Source: Paraktedonobacter sp964250225 (GTDB lineage Bacteria > Chloroflexota > Ktedonobacteria > Ktedonobacterales > Ktedonobacteraceae). Taken from it: a stretch of 64,000 nucleotides of DNA. The position numbers and the translations under genes were made by a program. Of the stretch, positions 19,701-27,568 are shown piece by piece. The notes below the pieces were generated by a model. That model searched no databases. It saw only the letters and a program-made list of their open reading frames with translations, and had not been told where the DNA came from. The stretch covers positions 1-64,000 of the forward strand of contig CAXUEY010000010.1 of assembly GCA_964250225.1 (NCBI GenBank), in the 5' to 3' direction. Within the stretch, counting starts at the first letter, position 1. Every line of letters starts with the position of its first letter.

Positions 19701-19897
19701 CAGTACCAGCAGCCATGCCGCAACTCGCGCCGGAAAGTCAGCCGCCCCGCGGGAGTATGGTACGTAAAAGAGCGCGTCTCAGGCGCATCCAGCCAGGCAT
19801 ACCAGGCACTTGTCCCAACAGCAATCGGAGGCAGGTCGCAATTCGATCCAGCAATCAGTTGATTGCCTAGCACTCGCGCAATGGGATGACGGGCCAT
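16718..19897 (-). CDS. MalT-type LuxR-family ATP-dependent regulator with N-terminal arm-like domain
   Basis: Large STAND transcription activator of 1059 residues. In order: an N-terminal domain at about residues 30-95 with conserved aromatic and basic residues (GCWYWYAYRARHGK, TYLGKSAEL) that resembles integrase arm-type DNA-binding folds; a linker rich in Gln, Pro and Trp; a NACHT/AAA-like ATPase with Walker A CAPAGFGKT (194-202); a long helical MalT/TPR-like sensor region; and a C-terminal LuxR helix-turn-helix beginning LSWREHEVLRLLAAGRKN and including GTVKAHINTIYQKLGV. The ATG at 19897 has GGAAGG upstream; a frame extends further to 19960 without a better site. The inducer is unknown. 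It could control the adjacent hydrolase/peptide operon or the cluster behind it. Confidence 0.9.
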   Translation of the reverse strand: MARHPIARVLGNQLIAGSNCDLPPIAVGTSAWYAWLDAPETRSFTYHTPAGRLTFRRELRHGCWYWYAYRARHGKLCKTYLGKSAELSQQHLNDALNKLGGSSSLADTPNKPGGLPVQKTQEVPAWDQEVSAWNELPVQNQKLSMQAQEALLDHRLFLLKSKLVPPPAPEYLVPRQRLLRLLQASTAQAVTLVCAPAGFGKTILAREWMAQSGRVCAWISLEQEDNDPWRFLAYLSEALQQIQPGLGAELLVRHAASSRPALSEAIVVLLNELSSFPTEMTLIFDNYQSIENTSIHHALAFFIEHLPAHVHVLITTRSEFPCSLARLRASGCVSELDADALRFTQAEIEMLLLEKMQLELSSAELALLEQRTEGWIAGLCLASFAMRGQRDLAHAVATFAGTNRSVLAYLLEEVLVPQPEPVQSFLLATSLLECLQGALCSAVTGVADAESMLEHLERANLFLFPFEKQVGCYRYHPLWAEALRHHLERTRPDQVAVLHARAGQWFEEQGQIEKAIEHALAAQDSARAVGLIERVASTFLMRGEILTLHRWMDALPEAVVRASPRLCVVRTWLVFITSQPDTFLGWVEAAEQALHVQQQTLPPLSLSELRAELVGLRAIYEVSFNDFSGAITACNQALQQLPPGNLYPRALLLMMLAFAYTRGTDVSAGARAASQANSLLQVTGHALLLPYIIISQAEIYLTQGYPSQAARLCRQILALAVEQNVPAVFAAGIAHVCLGQVFWEWNNLEMARSHLLQAWDLGTQTQTCNTLFLSALLLTLVSQAQGEAQEVDFWWRQIDALIQKVGQTEVAEQVAAVRALSFLADNRVEDALLWLRERLHVLENRGKAPDESERCAQAHILIAAGRAYADGSYVCRALELLTSLYTAAEKAGKVRSQLEILVLQSLALQLAGQNTDALATLGRAVALAEPGRYIRVFVHEGEPMARLLRQLLEQQRAQKMPGHALSLTYLSNLLKTFAPSSVPALSASSIAGEPVLDPLSWREHEVLRLLAAGRKNREIASELVVVTGTVKAHINTIYQKLGVSSRVQAVVRARSLGLL

Positions 19898-19920
19898 AGA
19901 GAGCACCTTCCTGGCATCTG

Positions 19921-19954
19921 TGGGTAAAATTCCATTACCCACAGAATTTACCCA
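19921..19954. promoter_or_regulatory. Three TGGGTAA repeats upstream of the LuxR/MalT gene
   Basis: TGGGTAA occurs on the plus strand at 19921 and in reverse orientation at 19935-19941 and 19948-19954, 24-57 bases before the regulator's ATG. The outer copies form a near-perfect inverted repeat. This could be an autoregulatory operator; it is an inference from repetition and position only. Confidence 0.35.
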
Positions 19955-20035
19955 AATCACATCTTAAAATACGACTGTTGTTACAGTATAGATTATAGAT
20001 GTACAAATCATCAAGGGCATCGAAGCGCAACTCGC

Positions 20036-21043
20036 TTAAGCGCGAACTGCTGCGCCCTGTTTCTCGCGCTGCGTCAGCGCCTCTTGAGCGGCGGCCAGGA
20101 CACGCACAACCTCAAGGCCTACTTCGCCGCTGGCGCGTGGGGGGTGTCCGGTGCGAATGGCCTGCGCAAAGTCCTCGCACTCCAGGCGCAGCGGTTCCGT
20201 CCAGTCGATGTGAGGAATAGTGATAGCGCCATAGCGATACGAGACCACGGGATCGGCGTGGACGTCCGCGCCTTTATTGTAGATTTTGAGCATCTCAGCT
20301 GGATTAGTATCATCATACACCACCATGCGCTGATCGCCGATAATCGTCACGCGGCGAATTTTGCATGGGTGCAGCCAGCTCACGTGGATATGCGCGTTCA
20401 TACCATCGGCGAAATTCAGATCGAGGTGTGCGACATCCTGGATCTGCGGCTGAAGGTTCGCGTGGGCCTGCACTTTTACCCATACAGGTTTCTTGCCCAG
20501 CAAATAGAGTAAAATCGAGATGTCGTGAGGGGCCAGATCCCAGATGACATTGATATCGCTGCGGAACAGGCCCAGGTTGACGCGTTCCGCCTCGATACAG
20601 TAAATTTTACCCAGGTCGCCATTCTCAATCAACTTCTTCAGCTCGTTGACGGCGGGGTTATATTCAAAGGTATGCCCAACCATCAAGATGCGCCCGCGCT
20701 CGTGGGCCAGCCTGACCAGTTCTTCCGCCTCTACCACGCTGGCGGTTAACGGCTTCTCCACCAGCACGTGCTTATCGTGCAACAGCGCTTCCCTGGCCAG
20801 TTGATAATGAGCGCGCACCGGGGCCGCGATCACCACGCCGTCCACATCCGAGGCGAATATCTCCTCGGCCCGCGCTGTTGTGCGTATCCACGGCTGGCTC
20901 GCAGCCAGCAGTTGGAGACGATTGACATCCATATCCGCAACCATTGAGACGCTCGCCTGCGCCACGCTCTCCAGATTACGCGCAATCTTCGGCCCCCAGT
21001 AACCCCAACCGATCACACCAAAACGGATACTCTGTATTTGCAT
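20036..21043 (-). CDS. Gfo/Idh/MocA-family sugar dehydrogenase (WlbA-like)
   Basis: NAD(P)-dependent oxidoreductase of 335 residues, start chosen at MQIQSIRFG behind GGAGG. The Rossmann motif is GVIGWGYWGPKIARN, the conserved EKP motif is HVLVEKPLTA, and the C-terminal half has ERVNLGLFRSDINV followed by WDLAPHDISI, a pattern typical of nucleotide-sugar dehydrogenases that make 3-keto sugars, such as WlbA (UDP-GlcNAcA 3-dehydrogenase). Paired with the DegT aminotransferase 133 bp upstream, it would give a 3-amino sugar. It is the last gene of the ComA/ComB-like cluster. Exact substrate is inference; many family members act on unrelated polyols. Confidence 0.85.
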   Translation of the reverse strand: MQIQSIRFGVIGWGYWGPKIARNLESVAQASVSMVADMDVNRLQLLAASQPWIRTTARAEEIFASDVDGVVIAAPVRAHYQLAREALLHDKHVLVEKPLTASVVEAEELVRLAHERGRILMVGHTFEYNPAVNELKKLIENGDLGKIYCIEAERVNLGLFRSDINVIWDLAPHDISILLYLLGKKPVWVKVQAHANLQPQIQDVAHLDLNFADGMNAHIHVSWLHPCKIRRVTIIGDQRMVVYDDTNPAEMLKIYNKGADVHADPVVSYRYGAITIPHIDWTEPLRLECEDFAQAIRTGHPPRASGEVGLEVVRVLAAAQEALTQREKQGAAVRA

Positions 21044-21176
21044 AAAGATCCTCCCTGCCTGATATTTTACTTCTGTCACGCGCTTCCAGTAATAAAACGC
21101 CGAATACATATATTTTTTATCAGAAATAGGCCTTTCATGTACAGTCCTTCAAAAGAAGCTCAGCCAAGCGCCGATC

Positions 21177-22283
21177 CTACCTGGTAGAGCAAGCATCTCT
21201 AACTGCCGCGATTACCGCCGCTAACTGCTCTGCGCTCAGTTCTGGATACATGGGCAGCGAGACAATACGTTCAGCCGCGCGCTCGGTCACAGGCAATGAA
21301 CCACACTGATAGCCATACTCCGCGCAGGCTGGTTGGAGATGTAGCGGGATCGGATAATGCACGCCGCTCGCGATCCCTTGAGCCGCCAGAGCCTCACGGA
21401 AGGCGTCGCGCTCCTGGACCTCTACGACATAGACGTAGTAGGCATGGGTAGCCCAGCTCTGCACCTGTGACACTTTCTCCACCACGTCGCGCAGTTGCTC
21501 GGTATACACCTGAGCATGCGCGCGACGTGCCTGGTTCCACTGTGTCAGATAGCGCATTTTCACATTCAAAATGGCGGACTGGATCTCGTCCATGCGCGCG
21601 TTGCCTCCCAGGATATCGTGGTGATACCGCAGCTTTGAGCCATGATCGCGCCACATGCGCATCGTCTCGGCCAGCCCTGCATCGTTTGTCACACAAATTC
21701 CAGCCTCACCATAGGCTCCCAGGTTTTTGCTACAGTAGAGGCTAAAACAGCCAATATCGCCAAGCCCACCTACTGGCTGTCCCTCATAGGAAGTGCCATG
21801 CGCTTGAGATGCGTCCTCGATCACACGCAAGCCGTGACGCCAGGCAAAATCGAGCACCGGACGCATCTCAACCGGGTGGCCATAGAGATGCACCGGCATA
21901 AGCGCCCGCGTCCGTTCTGTCAGCACCGTTTCCAATTGCCGCCAATCCAGCATATAGCTTTCCGGTTCGATATCCACAAAGACTGGACGCGCCCCTACCA
22001 GGGCAATGGCCTCCACGGTGGCGATAAAGCTATTGGCTACGGTAATCACTTCGTCGCCCGGACCTATCTGACAGGCACGCAGGGCCAGGGCCAGGGCTTC
22101 GGTGCCATTTGAGACGGTGATACCATACTTCGTTCCACAAAATGCCGCGAATGTCTCTTCGAAAAGGCGTGTTTGCGGACCTAAAAAAAGCTGCATGTCT
22201 TCCAACACATCACCAATCGCCGTCAGCACGTCCGCTTTGATTGTCGCATATTGTGCCTGTAAATCAACCAGAGGAATCTTCAT
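21177..22283 (-). CDS. DegT/DnrJ/EryC1/StrS sugar aminotransferase
   Basis: PLP-dependent aminotransferase of 368 residues that converts keto sugars to amino sugars. The N-terminus IPLVDLQAQY, the NGTEALALALRA cofactor segment, EDASQAHG (PLP-ring Asp) and the Schiff-base lysine Lys186 in YCSKNLGAYGEAG are all present. The closest named relatives by pattern are WlbC/FdtB-type 3-aminotransferases, which partner with Gfo/Idh/MocA dehydrogenases like the one encoded next. It lies 33 bp after the ATP-grasp gene, so co-translation of an amine-making step with an amide-forming ligase is plausible. An alternative is transamination of a small 2-oxo acid, but the family is usually sugar-specific. Confidence 0.9.
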   Translation of the reverse strand: MKIPLVDLQAQYATIKADVLTAIGDVLEDMQLFLGPQTRLFEETFAAFCGTKYGITVSNGTEALALALRACQIGPGDEVITVANSFIATVEAIALVGARPVFVDIEPESYMLDWRQLETVLTERTRALMPVHLYGHPVEMRPVLDFAWRHGLRVIEDASQAHGTSYEGQPVGGLGDIGCFSLYCSKNLGAYGEAGICVTNDAGLAETMRMWRDHGSKLRYHHDILGGNARMDEIQSAILNVKMRYLTQWNQARRAHAQVYTEQLRDVVEKVSQVQSWATHAYYVYVVEVQERDAFREALAAQGIASGVHYPIPLHLQPACAEYGYQCGSLPVTERAAERIVSLPMYPELSAEQLAAVIAAVRDACSTR

Positions 22284-22316
22284 GATTTTTTTCCTTTCCC
22301 CGCAAAAAAAACGTTT

Positions 22317-23642
22317 CTATCTACGATACGCCCCGCCGACCGGGATTTGCTCGTACTGGGCAGGCTCTGGTAGCGATGAGATAGCTGGTTGCACATGGCT
22401 CCCTGGCTCGACAGTGCGCTTCAAGAGATTTCCAATTTTTTTGCAGAGTTTTCCACAAGCCCAGAGGCCTGCGTGCAAACCCATCGCCAGAAAAGGTAGA
22501 GGGTCATCGCGCGAGAACCAGAAGGCCTCTTCCACGCCCTGATAGGAGCGCGCCCACCCACGCAGGCCGAGCTGCTCATCGCGTGCATAAGTAGGTGCAG
22601 AAAGCAGATCAAAATTTTCGACGACCCATTTACGGCCCTCGCGTGGCTCGCCCACCTGCACAGGTTGACCCGTCAGATCGAGATAGAGCGCGCGCGCCAC
22701 GTCCATGCCTTGAGAATCGACCAGCAAGCGGAAGGTTCGGCCAATGCGCGGATTGGCGTCGATGGCCTTATACAGCCCGCTACGCGGATCGAACTTGTAC
22801 CCAATATCCAGGGCGCCGCGATAGCCAATGGCCTTCATAAAGGTTCGTGTTTGCTGAGCCACCGTTTCATTGGTTAGACACACCCCCAATGAGGTCACGC
22901 CTGTATAGGCCGGATATTGGCGCAGCATATTGGCAGTCAAACCAAAGAGGCAGTCCGACGCCTCGTTGAAATAGCCGTCAAACATCCAGACCGTGCGCGA
23001 GCCGCCGCCCAGATATTCTTGCAGCATAATATTCGGTGCCTCCGGCGTCTCCATCTTATCATAGCATCGCAGTAGCGTCTCCGTATCATGAGTCATTACC
23101 ATCTTCACCCCGGTACGTTCGCGCAGGGCCAGCGTATCGATCCCCTTGAGCATCACCGGAAACGTCGCGCTCTGGCAAAAGGCCTCGACATCGGCACGCG
23201 AGCGTGGAAACGAGGTTTCCGCCGCTGGAATGCCATGCTGTTTGCACAGATAGTACATTGTTTGTTTATTGGAGAGTGCGCGCGTCAGCCCCTCTGGCTG
23301 CCTGGGGAAGAGAAAAGCCTCCTGCAATATCTCAGCGTATTCAGCGAGAAAAACGCAACTCCCATCGTCGGTAGGGATCAGTAGTGGACGCGTCCCCAGC
23401 TTGCGACTGAGTTGCAGCAACCAATCCACCGAAGCTGCGGGAGGAGCTTTCTCGATATCCCAGAGAAAATTCTGGCGCCAGTAGCGCGAGCGGGCTGCGG
23501 GCGAATGTGCATCAGCATGAACGCCATACACCGGCACCCCCAAACGTCCCAGGCTACGAGCCACAGCATGCCCATGAAAGCCGGGCGCGATGACCACAAC
23601 CGGAACCGAAGTATCCACAAAACTTCCTACAAAACCAACCAT
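22317..23642 (-). CDS. ATP-grasp carboxylate-amine ligase-like protein
   Basis: A 441-residue protein of the ATP-grasp superfamily. An N-terminal pre-ATP-grasp Rossmann-like domain (PVVVIAPGFHGHAVARSLGR) precedes the ATP-binding domains: SNKQTMYYLCKQHGIPAAET, the lysine strand FPVMLKGID, the acidic IMLQEYLGGG and the metal-binding IDANPRIG near residue 300. These fit D-aspartate-ligase-like and related carboxylate-amine ligases that activate an acid as acyl phosphate and join it to an amine. A C-terminal segment of about 120 residues has a hydrophobic patch (FLAMGLHAGLWACGK) that may bind membrane. Flanked by ComB-like and DegT genes, its acid could be sulfolactate and its amine an amino sugar; this is a hypothesis. 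Confidence 0.8.
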   Translation of the reverse strand: MVGFVGSFVDTSVPVVVIAPGFHGHAVARSLGRLGVPVYGVHADAHSPAARSRYWRQNFLWDIEKAPPAASVDWLLQLSRKLGTRPLLIPTDDGSCVFLAEYAEILQEAFLFPRQPEGLTRALSNKQTMYYLCKQHGIPAAETSFPRSRADVEAFCQSATFPVMLKGIDTLALRERTGVKMVMTHDTETLLRCYDKMETPEAPNIMLQEYLGGGSRTVWMFDGYFNEASDCLFGLTANMLRQYPAYTGVTSLGVCLTNETVAQQTRTFMKAIGYRGALDIGYKFDPRSGLYKAIDANPRIGRTFRLLVDSQGMDVARALYLDLTGQPVQVGEPREGRKWVVENFDLLSAPTYARDEQLGLRGWARSYQGVEEAFWFSRDDPLPFLAMGLHAGLWACGKLCKKIGNLLKRTVEPGSHVQPAISSLPEPAQYEQIPVGGAYRR

Positions 23643-23693
23643 CCTGAATTCTCCCTACGAAAAGGTCAGGTCGGGCACGTAAGCCTGCCCTGA

Positions 23694-24425
23694 CTATACC
23701 AACAGCAACTCTTCAGCGTGCTTCACAATCTGGCCGCGCTCAAGGCGGTAGACTTCATCCAGGTCATCGATATGCGCCAGTATATACTCCAGGTCTTTGA
23801 GCTGGTCGGTATTGCGCAGGTAACGCGCACTTGCTCCAGTGGCAATAGACTCAACCGGAGCACCCTGCCAGCGTTCAACAATGGGAAGGGTTTGCTCGTT
23901 CTCTGGCTCGTAGCCAGCCGCGAGCAGGCCGCCCGCGATCCAGGCGCAGCAGAGCTGGTCTTCCTCACGGAACTCAGCCCTGGACCCCGCGCCGATCACC
24001 GCGACTTTGGGATGATGGGCGATCAGGTGCGCGATCTGCGCGTGATAGTTACGCAAGCACGCTACATACATCGCTTGCGACTCTGCCGCGCCGCACATCA
24101 GCGGTGTGCCGGATGTGGAGAGAAAAATCATCGGGCGGTGGATATCTGTGCGCCCTGCTAAAGCCGCGGGACTGTTATTGAGGTCAAAACCATAGGGCAT
24201 CGTCCCACCCAGCTCGCCTACCAGCAAAGGATTGGTCAGGCGCGCAGCCAGCGGCACTGCCGCATCGATTGAGGGTACCGGGAAACATTTTCTTCCGAGC
24301 GCAACGCAGGTAATCGCCGTTGTCGTGGCACGAATGACATCAACCGCCACAATAGCATAGCCCTCACGATAGCGAGAGAGACTCTCAGGAAAGCAGTCGA
24401 TGACCACAGTCTTCCGTCGCAGCAT
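23694..24425 (-). CDS. comB: 2-phosphosulfolactate phosphatase (ComB family)
   Basis: Hydrolyses (R)-2-phospho-3-sulfolactate to sulfolactate and phosphate, a magnesium-dependent cytoplasmic step. The 243 residues cover the full family length. Recognisable family blocks are VDVIRATTTAITCVALG near the N-terminus, GELGGTMPYGFDLNNSP in the middle (compare the GE.GG...GFDLGNSP family pattern) and FLSTSGTPLM, with a C-terminal catalytic helix region around EEDQLCCAWIAGG. The start follows AGGTAGG and lies 17 bp after the ComA-like gene, so the two steps are clearly coupled. ComB proteins occur in some bacteria without coenzyme M, so this pair shows sulfolactate formation, not coenzyme M as such. 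Confidence 0.88.
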   Translation of the reverse strand: MLRRKTVVIDCFPESLSRYREGYAIVAVDVIRATTTAITCVALGRKCFPVPSIDAAVPLAARLTNPLLVGELGGTMPYGFDLNNSPAALAGRTDIHRPMIFLSTSGTPLMCGAAESQAMYVACLRNYHAQIAHLIAHHPKVAVIGAGSRAEFREEDQLCCAWIAGGLLAAGYEPENEQTLPIVERWQGAPVESIATGASARYLRNTDQLKDLEYILAHIDDLDEVYRLERGQIVKHAEELLLV

Positions 24426-24442
24426 AAGATGTGCCTACCTTT

Positions 24443-25252
24443 CTACACTCCTGGGCGCACAGGTCGCAGCCTGGGTATCTCAAACGCGTCCGAATGGAGG
24501 CCGCGCCGGAAGATCTCCACGCGCAACACTTCCTCCAGGCGCACATTGCACAGATGGACGCGTGGCCCAAAGTGCCGCAGGAAAGCAAACTGGCTGGACT
24601 TGTTTGGCGCCTCAAATATGGCGGTCTCCAGTCCGAAGACTTCAGCAAAACGATCAGCTACCGCAGCACTTAACGAACCATCGTCGGCAAAAGCGCCCAC
24701 ACCGGCAGCGCTCTCACGCGCCTCCACCACCAGTTGCACCGCGCCTGCGTCGAGCCAGCGCTGGCCGCGTGTGATTGCCTCATTGAGCGACGCTTCCGTA
24801 AAAGGGCCTTCGTGCTTCTTGCCCATCTCATACTGAACCTCCAGGCCACGCGCGCGAGCCATCTGCATAATAGTCCGTGGTTGTTGCGCGAGGTCAGTAA
24901 AACCTTCGCCGCACTCAATGCGTGTAATGCCGAGGTCCGCGCACAGATCCAGATAGGCTTCAAGCTGCCCCTGAGCCACAGCCACCTCAAAAGGACCGCC
25001 ACCGGTCACTGCTGGCACGTTATGTGCGCGGGCCGCGGCAATCTTCCCGCGTGTAGCCTCTTCATTCGCAATCTGCCAGCAGGCCATCGAGATCTTCAGG
25101 GATGCCATCAGGTGCGCGCTCTGATCCAGGTGGCTTGCAAGTGTCACAGGGTCGTAGCCCGGATCAAACGGGCTAATAGATGGGGAAAATTCAGGCACAC
25201 CGATCAACCGCAAATACTCCTGTGTATTCAGGCGTTTTCCAAGATCATACAT
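24443..25252 (-). CDS. comA: Phosphosulfolactate synthase (ComA/YitC family)
   Basis: Adds sulfite to phosphoenolpyruvate to form phosphosulfolactate. The 269-residue TIM-barrel protein shows the family blocks in order: LKISMACWQ (the early lysine strand), YEMGKKHEGP (141-150, matching the family EVGKK), VVEARESAAGVGAF (175-188, matching EGRESGKGIG) and FEAPNKSSQ (213-221), followed by HFGPRVHLCN and FRRGLHSD at the C-terminus. These agree with archaeal ComA and Bacillus YitC from established family knowledge. It is followed after 17 bp by the ComB-like phosphatase and preceded after 56 bp by a methyltransferase. In Bacillus the homologue makes sulfolactate for spores; here cluster context suggests a conjugate instead or as well. 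Confidence 0.9.
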   Translation of the reverse strand: MYDLGKRLNTQEYLRLIGVPEFSPSISPFDPGYDPVTLASHLDQSAHLMASLKISMACWQIANEEATRGKIAAARAHNVPAVTGGGPFEVAVAQGQLEAYLDLCADLGITRIECGEGFTDLAQQPRTIMQMARARGLEVQYEMGKKHEGPFTEASLNEAITRGQRWLDAGAVQLVVEARESAAGVGAFADDGSLSAAVADRFAEVFGLETAIFEAPNKSSQFAFLRHFGPRVHLCNVRLEEVLRVEIFRRGLHSDAFEIPRLRPVRPGV

Positions 25253-25308
25253 ACAATCCTATCCCTCCAAACGTGGTTTAAAACAGCAAGAGATTTGGTT
25301 TAGCAATC

Positions 25309-26241
25309 TCAGTGAGAATCAAAGACAACTCTTCTGGCAGTTGTAGCTGGCTGCACAAAGGGGAGAGCAGGTTTTTGTGCCAGCACAATATATTGCGCGC
25401 CGGTTCCGCGCAAGAGAGGAACGCCGCAGTCCGCCAGGCGTTGTAAGCGCTGGTGGAGCGCGATACCAGCCTGATCGGTTAGTAAAGCGCGATGTAGAAA
25501 GGTAAAAGGGCCAAATCCAAGCGTCATACTCTTTATTTTCACCAGACCGCAATCCGCCAACGCCTTATCTATAAAGCGCGGGCTATGCAGGTGCGAACTC
25601 ATCTTCTCGATAGGCTGCCGACGCAGGCCAGCGCGCTCAAGGCGAACTTTGAGCCAGCTTTTGAGATCCGCCAGAAGAGGACTGAGCAGCGGATCGAACC
25701 AGTTTGCGAAGCGCCAGCGATTATCAGCCGTGAACAGCATATAGCCACCTGGCCTGGTGACGCGCTGCATCTCCTGAATGGCCCGTTGCGCCGGGCCTGC
25801 GCCCTGGCCAATCCAGGGAATCACCCCGATGGCCAGCACAAGGTCAAACGACTCATCAGCAAAAGCCAGAGAAGTAATATCGCCGATCCCAACAGAAAGC
25901 TGCTCGGCCAGACCGGCCTCCTCGGCATGCTGGCGCGCCTGCTCAATCATCGCCTCCACCGAGTCAATAGCCCGCACAGAGAAACCATAATCAGCCAGGG
26001 ACAGCGCCAGAAAACCCGCGCCACAACCAATATCTAACGCCTGCGTATCACGTGGCAAGCCTAGTTGCTCAATCCAGTCGAGCACACGCGCATAACGTTG
26101 CTGATGAATCTCGGCGTAGACATCTGCCCGCTTATAGATATCTTTCCAGAATGACGACTGGGAATGGAAATAGACATTGACTTTTGCCTGATGGTCAGAG
26201 TCCAGGCGGTTTTTATTATCGATAGATAACAACGCATTCAC
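25309..26241 (-). CDS. Class I SAM-dependent methyltransferase
   Basis: A 310-residue protein with a Rossmann methyltransferase core. The glycine-rich SAM motif is LDIGCGAGFLALSLADYG, followed by the acidic ribose-binding IDSVEAMIEQA and the motif II-like FDLVLAIGVIPWIG. Beyond the core it has an extra helical part with WFDPLLSPLLADLKSWL. The substrate is not evident; O-, N- or C-methylation of a cluster product is possible. The reading frame starts at a GTG (26241); there is no good upstream ATG, and the Shine-Dalgarno site is weak. It heads the ComA-ComB-ATP-grasp-DegT-Gfo group, with 235 bp of upstream sequence that may hold the promoter. Confidence 0.85.
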   Translation of the reverse strand: MNALLSIDNKNRLDSDHQAKVNVYFHSQSSFWKDIYKRADVYAEIHQQRYARVLDWIEQLGLPRDTQALDIGCGAGFLALSLADYGFSVRAIDSVEAMIEQARQHAEEAGLAEQLSVGIGDITSLAFADESFDLVLAIGVIPWIGQGAGPAQRAIQEMQRVTRPGGYMLFTADNRWRFANWFDPLLSPLLADLKSWLKVRLERAGLRRQPIEKMSSHLHSPRFIDKALADCGLVKIKSMTLGFGPFTFLHRALLTDQAGIALHQRLQRLADCGVPLLRGTGAQYIVLAQKPALPFVQPATTARRVVFDSH

Positions 26242-26476
26242 CTCACATCAAAAAAAACTTCTGATGCATCCCTTTCTACAAAACCTCTGCAAAGAGCATT
26301 GGTAACCAGAGGCTATCTTCGACCCTATGGTTTTTCAATTACAGATGTTTATTCATAACTCTATTGAGAGGATATCAGGCAGAGGTGACAACAAAGTAGC
26401 TATCCTGGTGAAAAACAGGTTGGGGTATGTCAGATGTGTATAGAAATCGAGAGTTTTTCGATACCTCGACTTATAA
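26242..26476. other. Gap with likely promoter for the methyltransferase-ComA operon
   Basis: A 235-bp A/T-rich stretch separates the hydroxyacid dehydrogenase stop from the methyltransferase start, both on the minus strand. It contains only short inverted repeats near the dehydrogenase end and no convincing frame. It is the most probable place for a second promoter within the cluster. Confidence 0.4.
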
Positions 26477-27505
26477 TCAATATCCATCTATCTTGTTAAC
26501 GAGGTTATAGAGAGGTTCGCCCGCCAGGTAACGGTGCAAATTCTCAGTGAAGAGCAGTGCGGCCCGTTCGTTATAGAGTCGGGTCATGCCCGATGTATGC
26601 GGGCTGATGAAAACATTTGGCAGGTACCAGAGAGGGTTATCAGAGGGGAGAGGTTCCTCGTGAAACACGTCCAGCGCGGCTCCTGCAATCGTCTGCTCCT
26701 GCAGGGCGCGCACCAGGGCACGTTCATTACAGATGTCGCCACGCGCAATATTCACCAGGAAAGCAGTGGATTTCATAGCCTTGAACGCGGCCTCGTCGAA
26801 CATACCACGTGTCTGAGGCGTCAGGGGAGTCGCGATGACCACGACATCGCATGCAGCCAGCATGGTATGCAGCTCGTCGGGCGAGTAATAGCGTTCGGGC
26901 AGTATACCCTCAGGGTCGCCGATACCGGGCAAGACAAAGCCTGTATCACGCCGATTGGTGCCACGCTGCATGGCCAGCACGCGCATCCCAAAGGCCGTAG
27001 CCAGGCGCGCCAGTTCGCGCCCAATGCTACCATAGCCAACGATACCGAGCGTTTTGCCGCGCACCTCTTCTCCCATAAACAGCGAGAGGCGTTCGGTGCG
27101 TGTTGGCCAGACGCCGCGCTGGTGCAACTCGAACACCTGAGGCAGGCGGCGCAGCCAGGCCAGCATCATAGTCAAGATGTATTCAGCGATAGGAATCGCG
27201 TGGATACCGCTGGTGGTAGTAAAGAGCACGGGGGTTGCACAGAGTGGATGGTTGAGAATGTGATCTGGCCCGGCTGAATAGAGCTGCACCCAACGTAAGT
27301 GGGGCGCGTTTGCCGGGTGGGGCAAAGGCGTCGTGAACGACGTATAGAGCACCTCCACGTCGCGCCAGAGATCATCCGGGATCGTCTCCGCTGGAGAGTG
27401 CTGCCAGTAGTGCACTGTAAGATCAGGCGAAATGTGCTGAACACGTTTCAGCCATTCGTCAGACAGGGGAGCGGTGATAAGCACCGCGCGCGTTTGTAGT
27501 GACAT
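26477..27505 (-). CDS. NAD-dependent D-2-hydroxyacid dehydrogenase family protein
   Basis: A 342-residue dehydrogenase that interconverts 2-hydroxy and 2-oxo acids with NAD(P). The Rossmann motif is GIVGYGSIGRELARLA, the substrate arginine is in NIARGDICNE, the catalytic Glu region is HEEPLPSDNPLW and the active-site His is in ISPHTSGMT. A longer frame begins at 27565, but MSLQTRAVLI at 27505 has AGGTAG upstream and matches the family start. It follows the FMN-dependent hydroxyacid oxidase with a 63-bp gap. Relatives include phosphoglycerate, glyoxylate and phenylpyruvate reductases, so the substrate is open; sulfopyruvate/sulfolactate is suggested only by position. Confidence 0.87.
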   Translation of the reverse strand: MSLQTRAVLITAPLSDEWLKRVQHISPDLTVHYWQHSPAETIPDDLWRDVEVLYTSFTTPLPHPANAPHLRWVQLYSAGPDHILNHPLCATPVLFTTTSGIHAIPIAEYILTMMLAWLRRLPQVFELHQRGVWPTRTERLSLFMGEEVRGKTLGIVGYGSIGRELARLATAFGMRVLAMQRGTNRRDTGFVLPGIGDPEGILPERYYSPDELHTMLAACDVVVIATPLTPQTRGMFDEAAFKAMKSTAFLVNIARGDICNERALVRALQEQTIAGAALDVFHEEPLPSDNPLWYLPNVFISPHTSGMTRLYNERAALLFTENLHRYLAGEPLYNLVNKIDGY

Positions 27506-27568
27506 TGGATCTCTACCTTTGCATATCCCATACATGCGGGAGAAAAAAGACGTTTCTTCACACAAACA

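Noticed and set aside
24443..25252. ComA-like gene as evidence of coenzyme M or methane-related metabolism
   Set aside because: Sulfopyruvate decarboxylase and thiolation genes are absent here, and ComA/ComB homologues occur in bacteria that only make sulfolactate.
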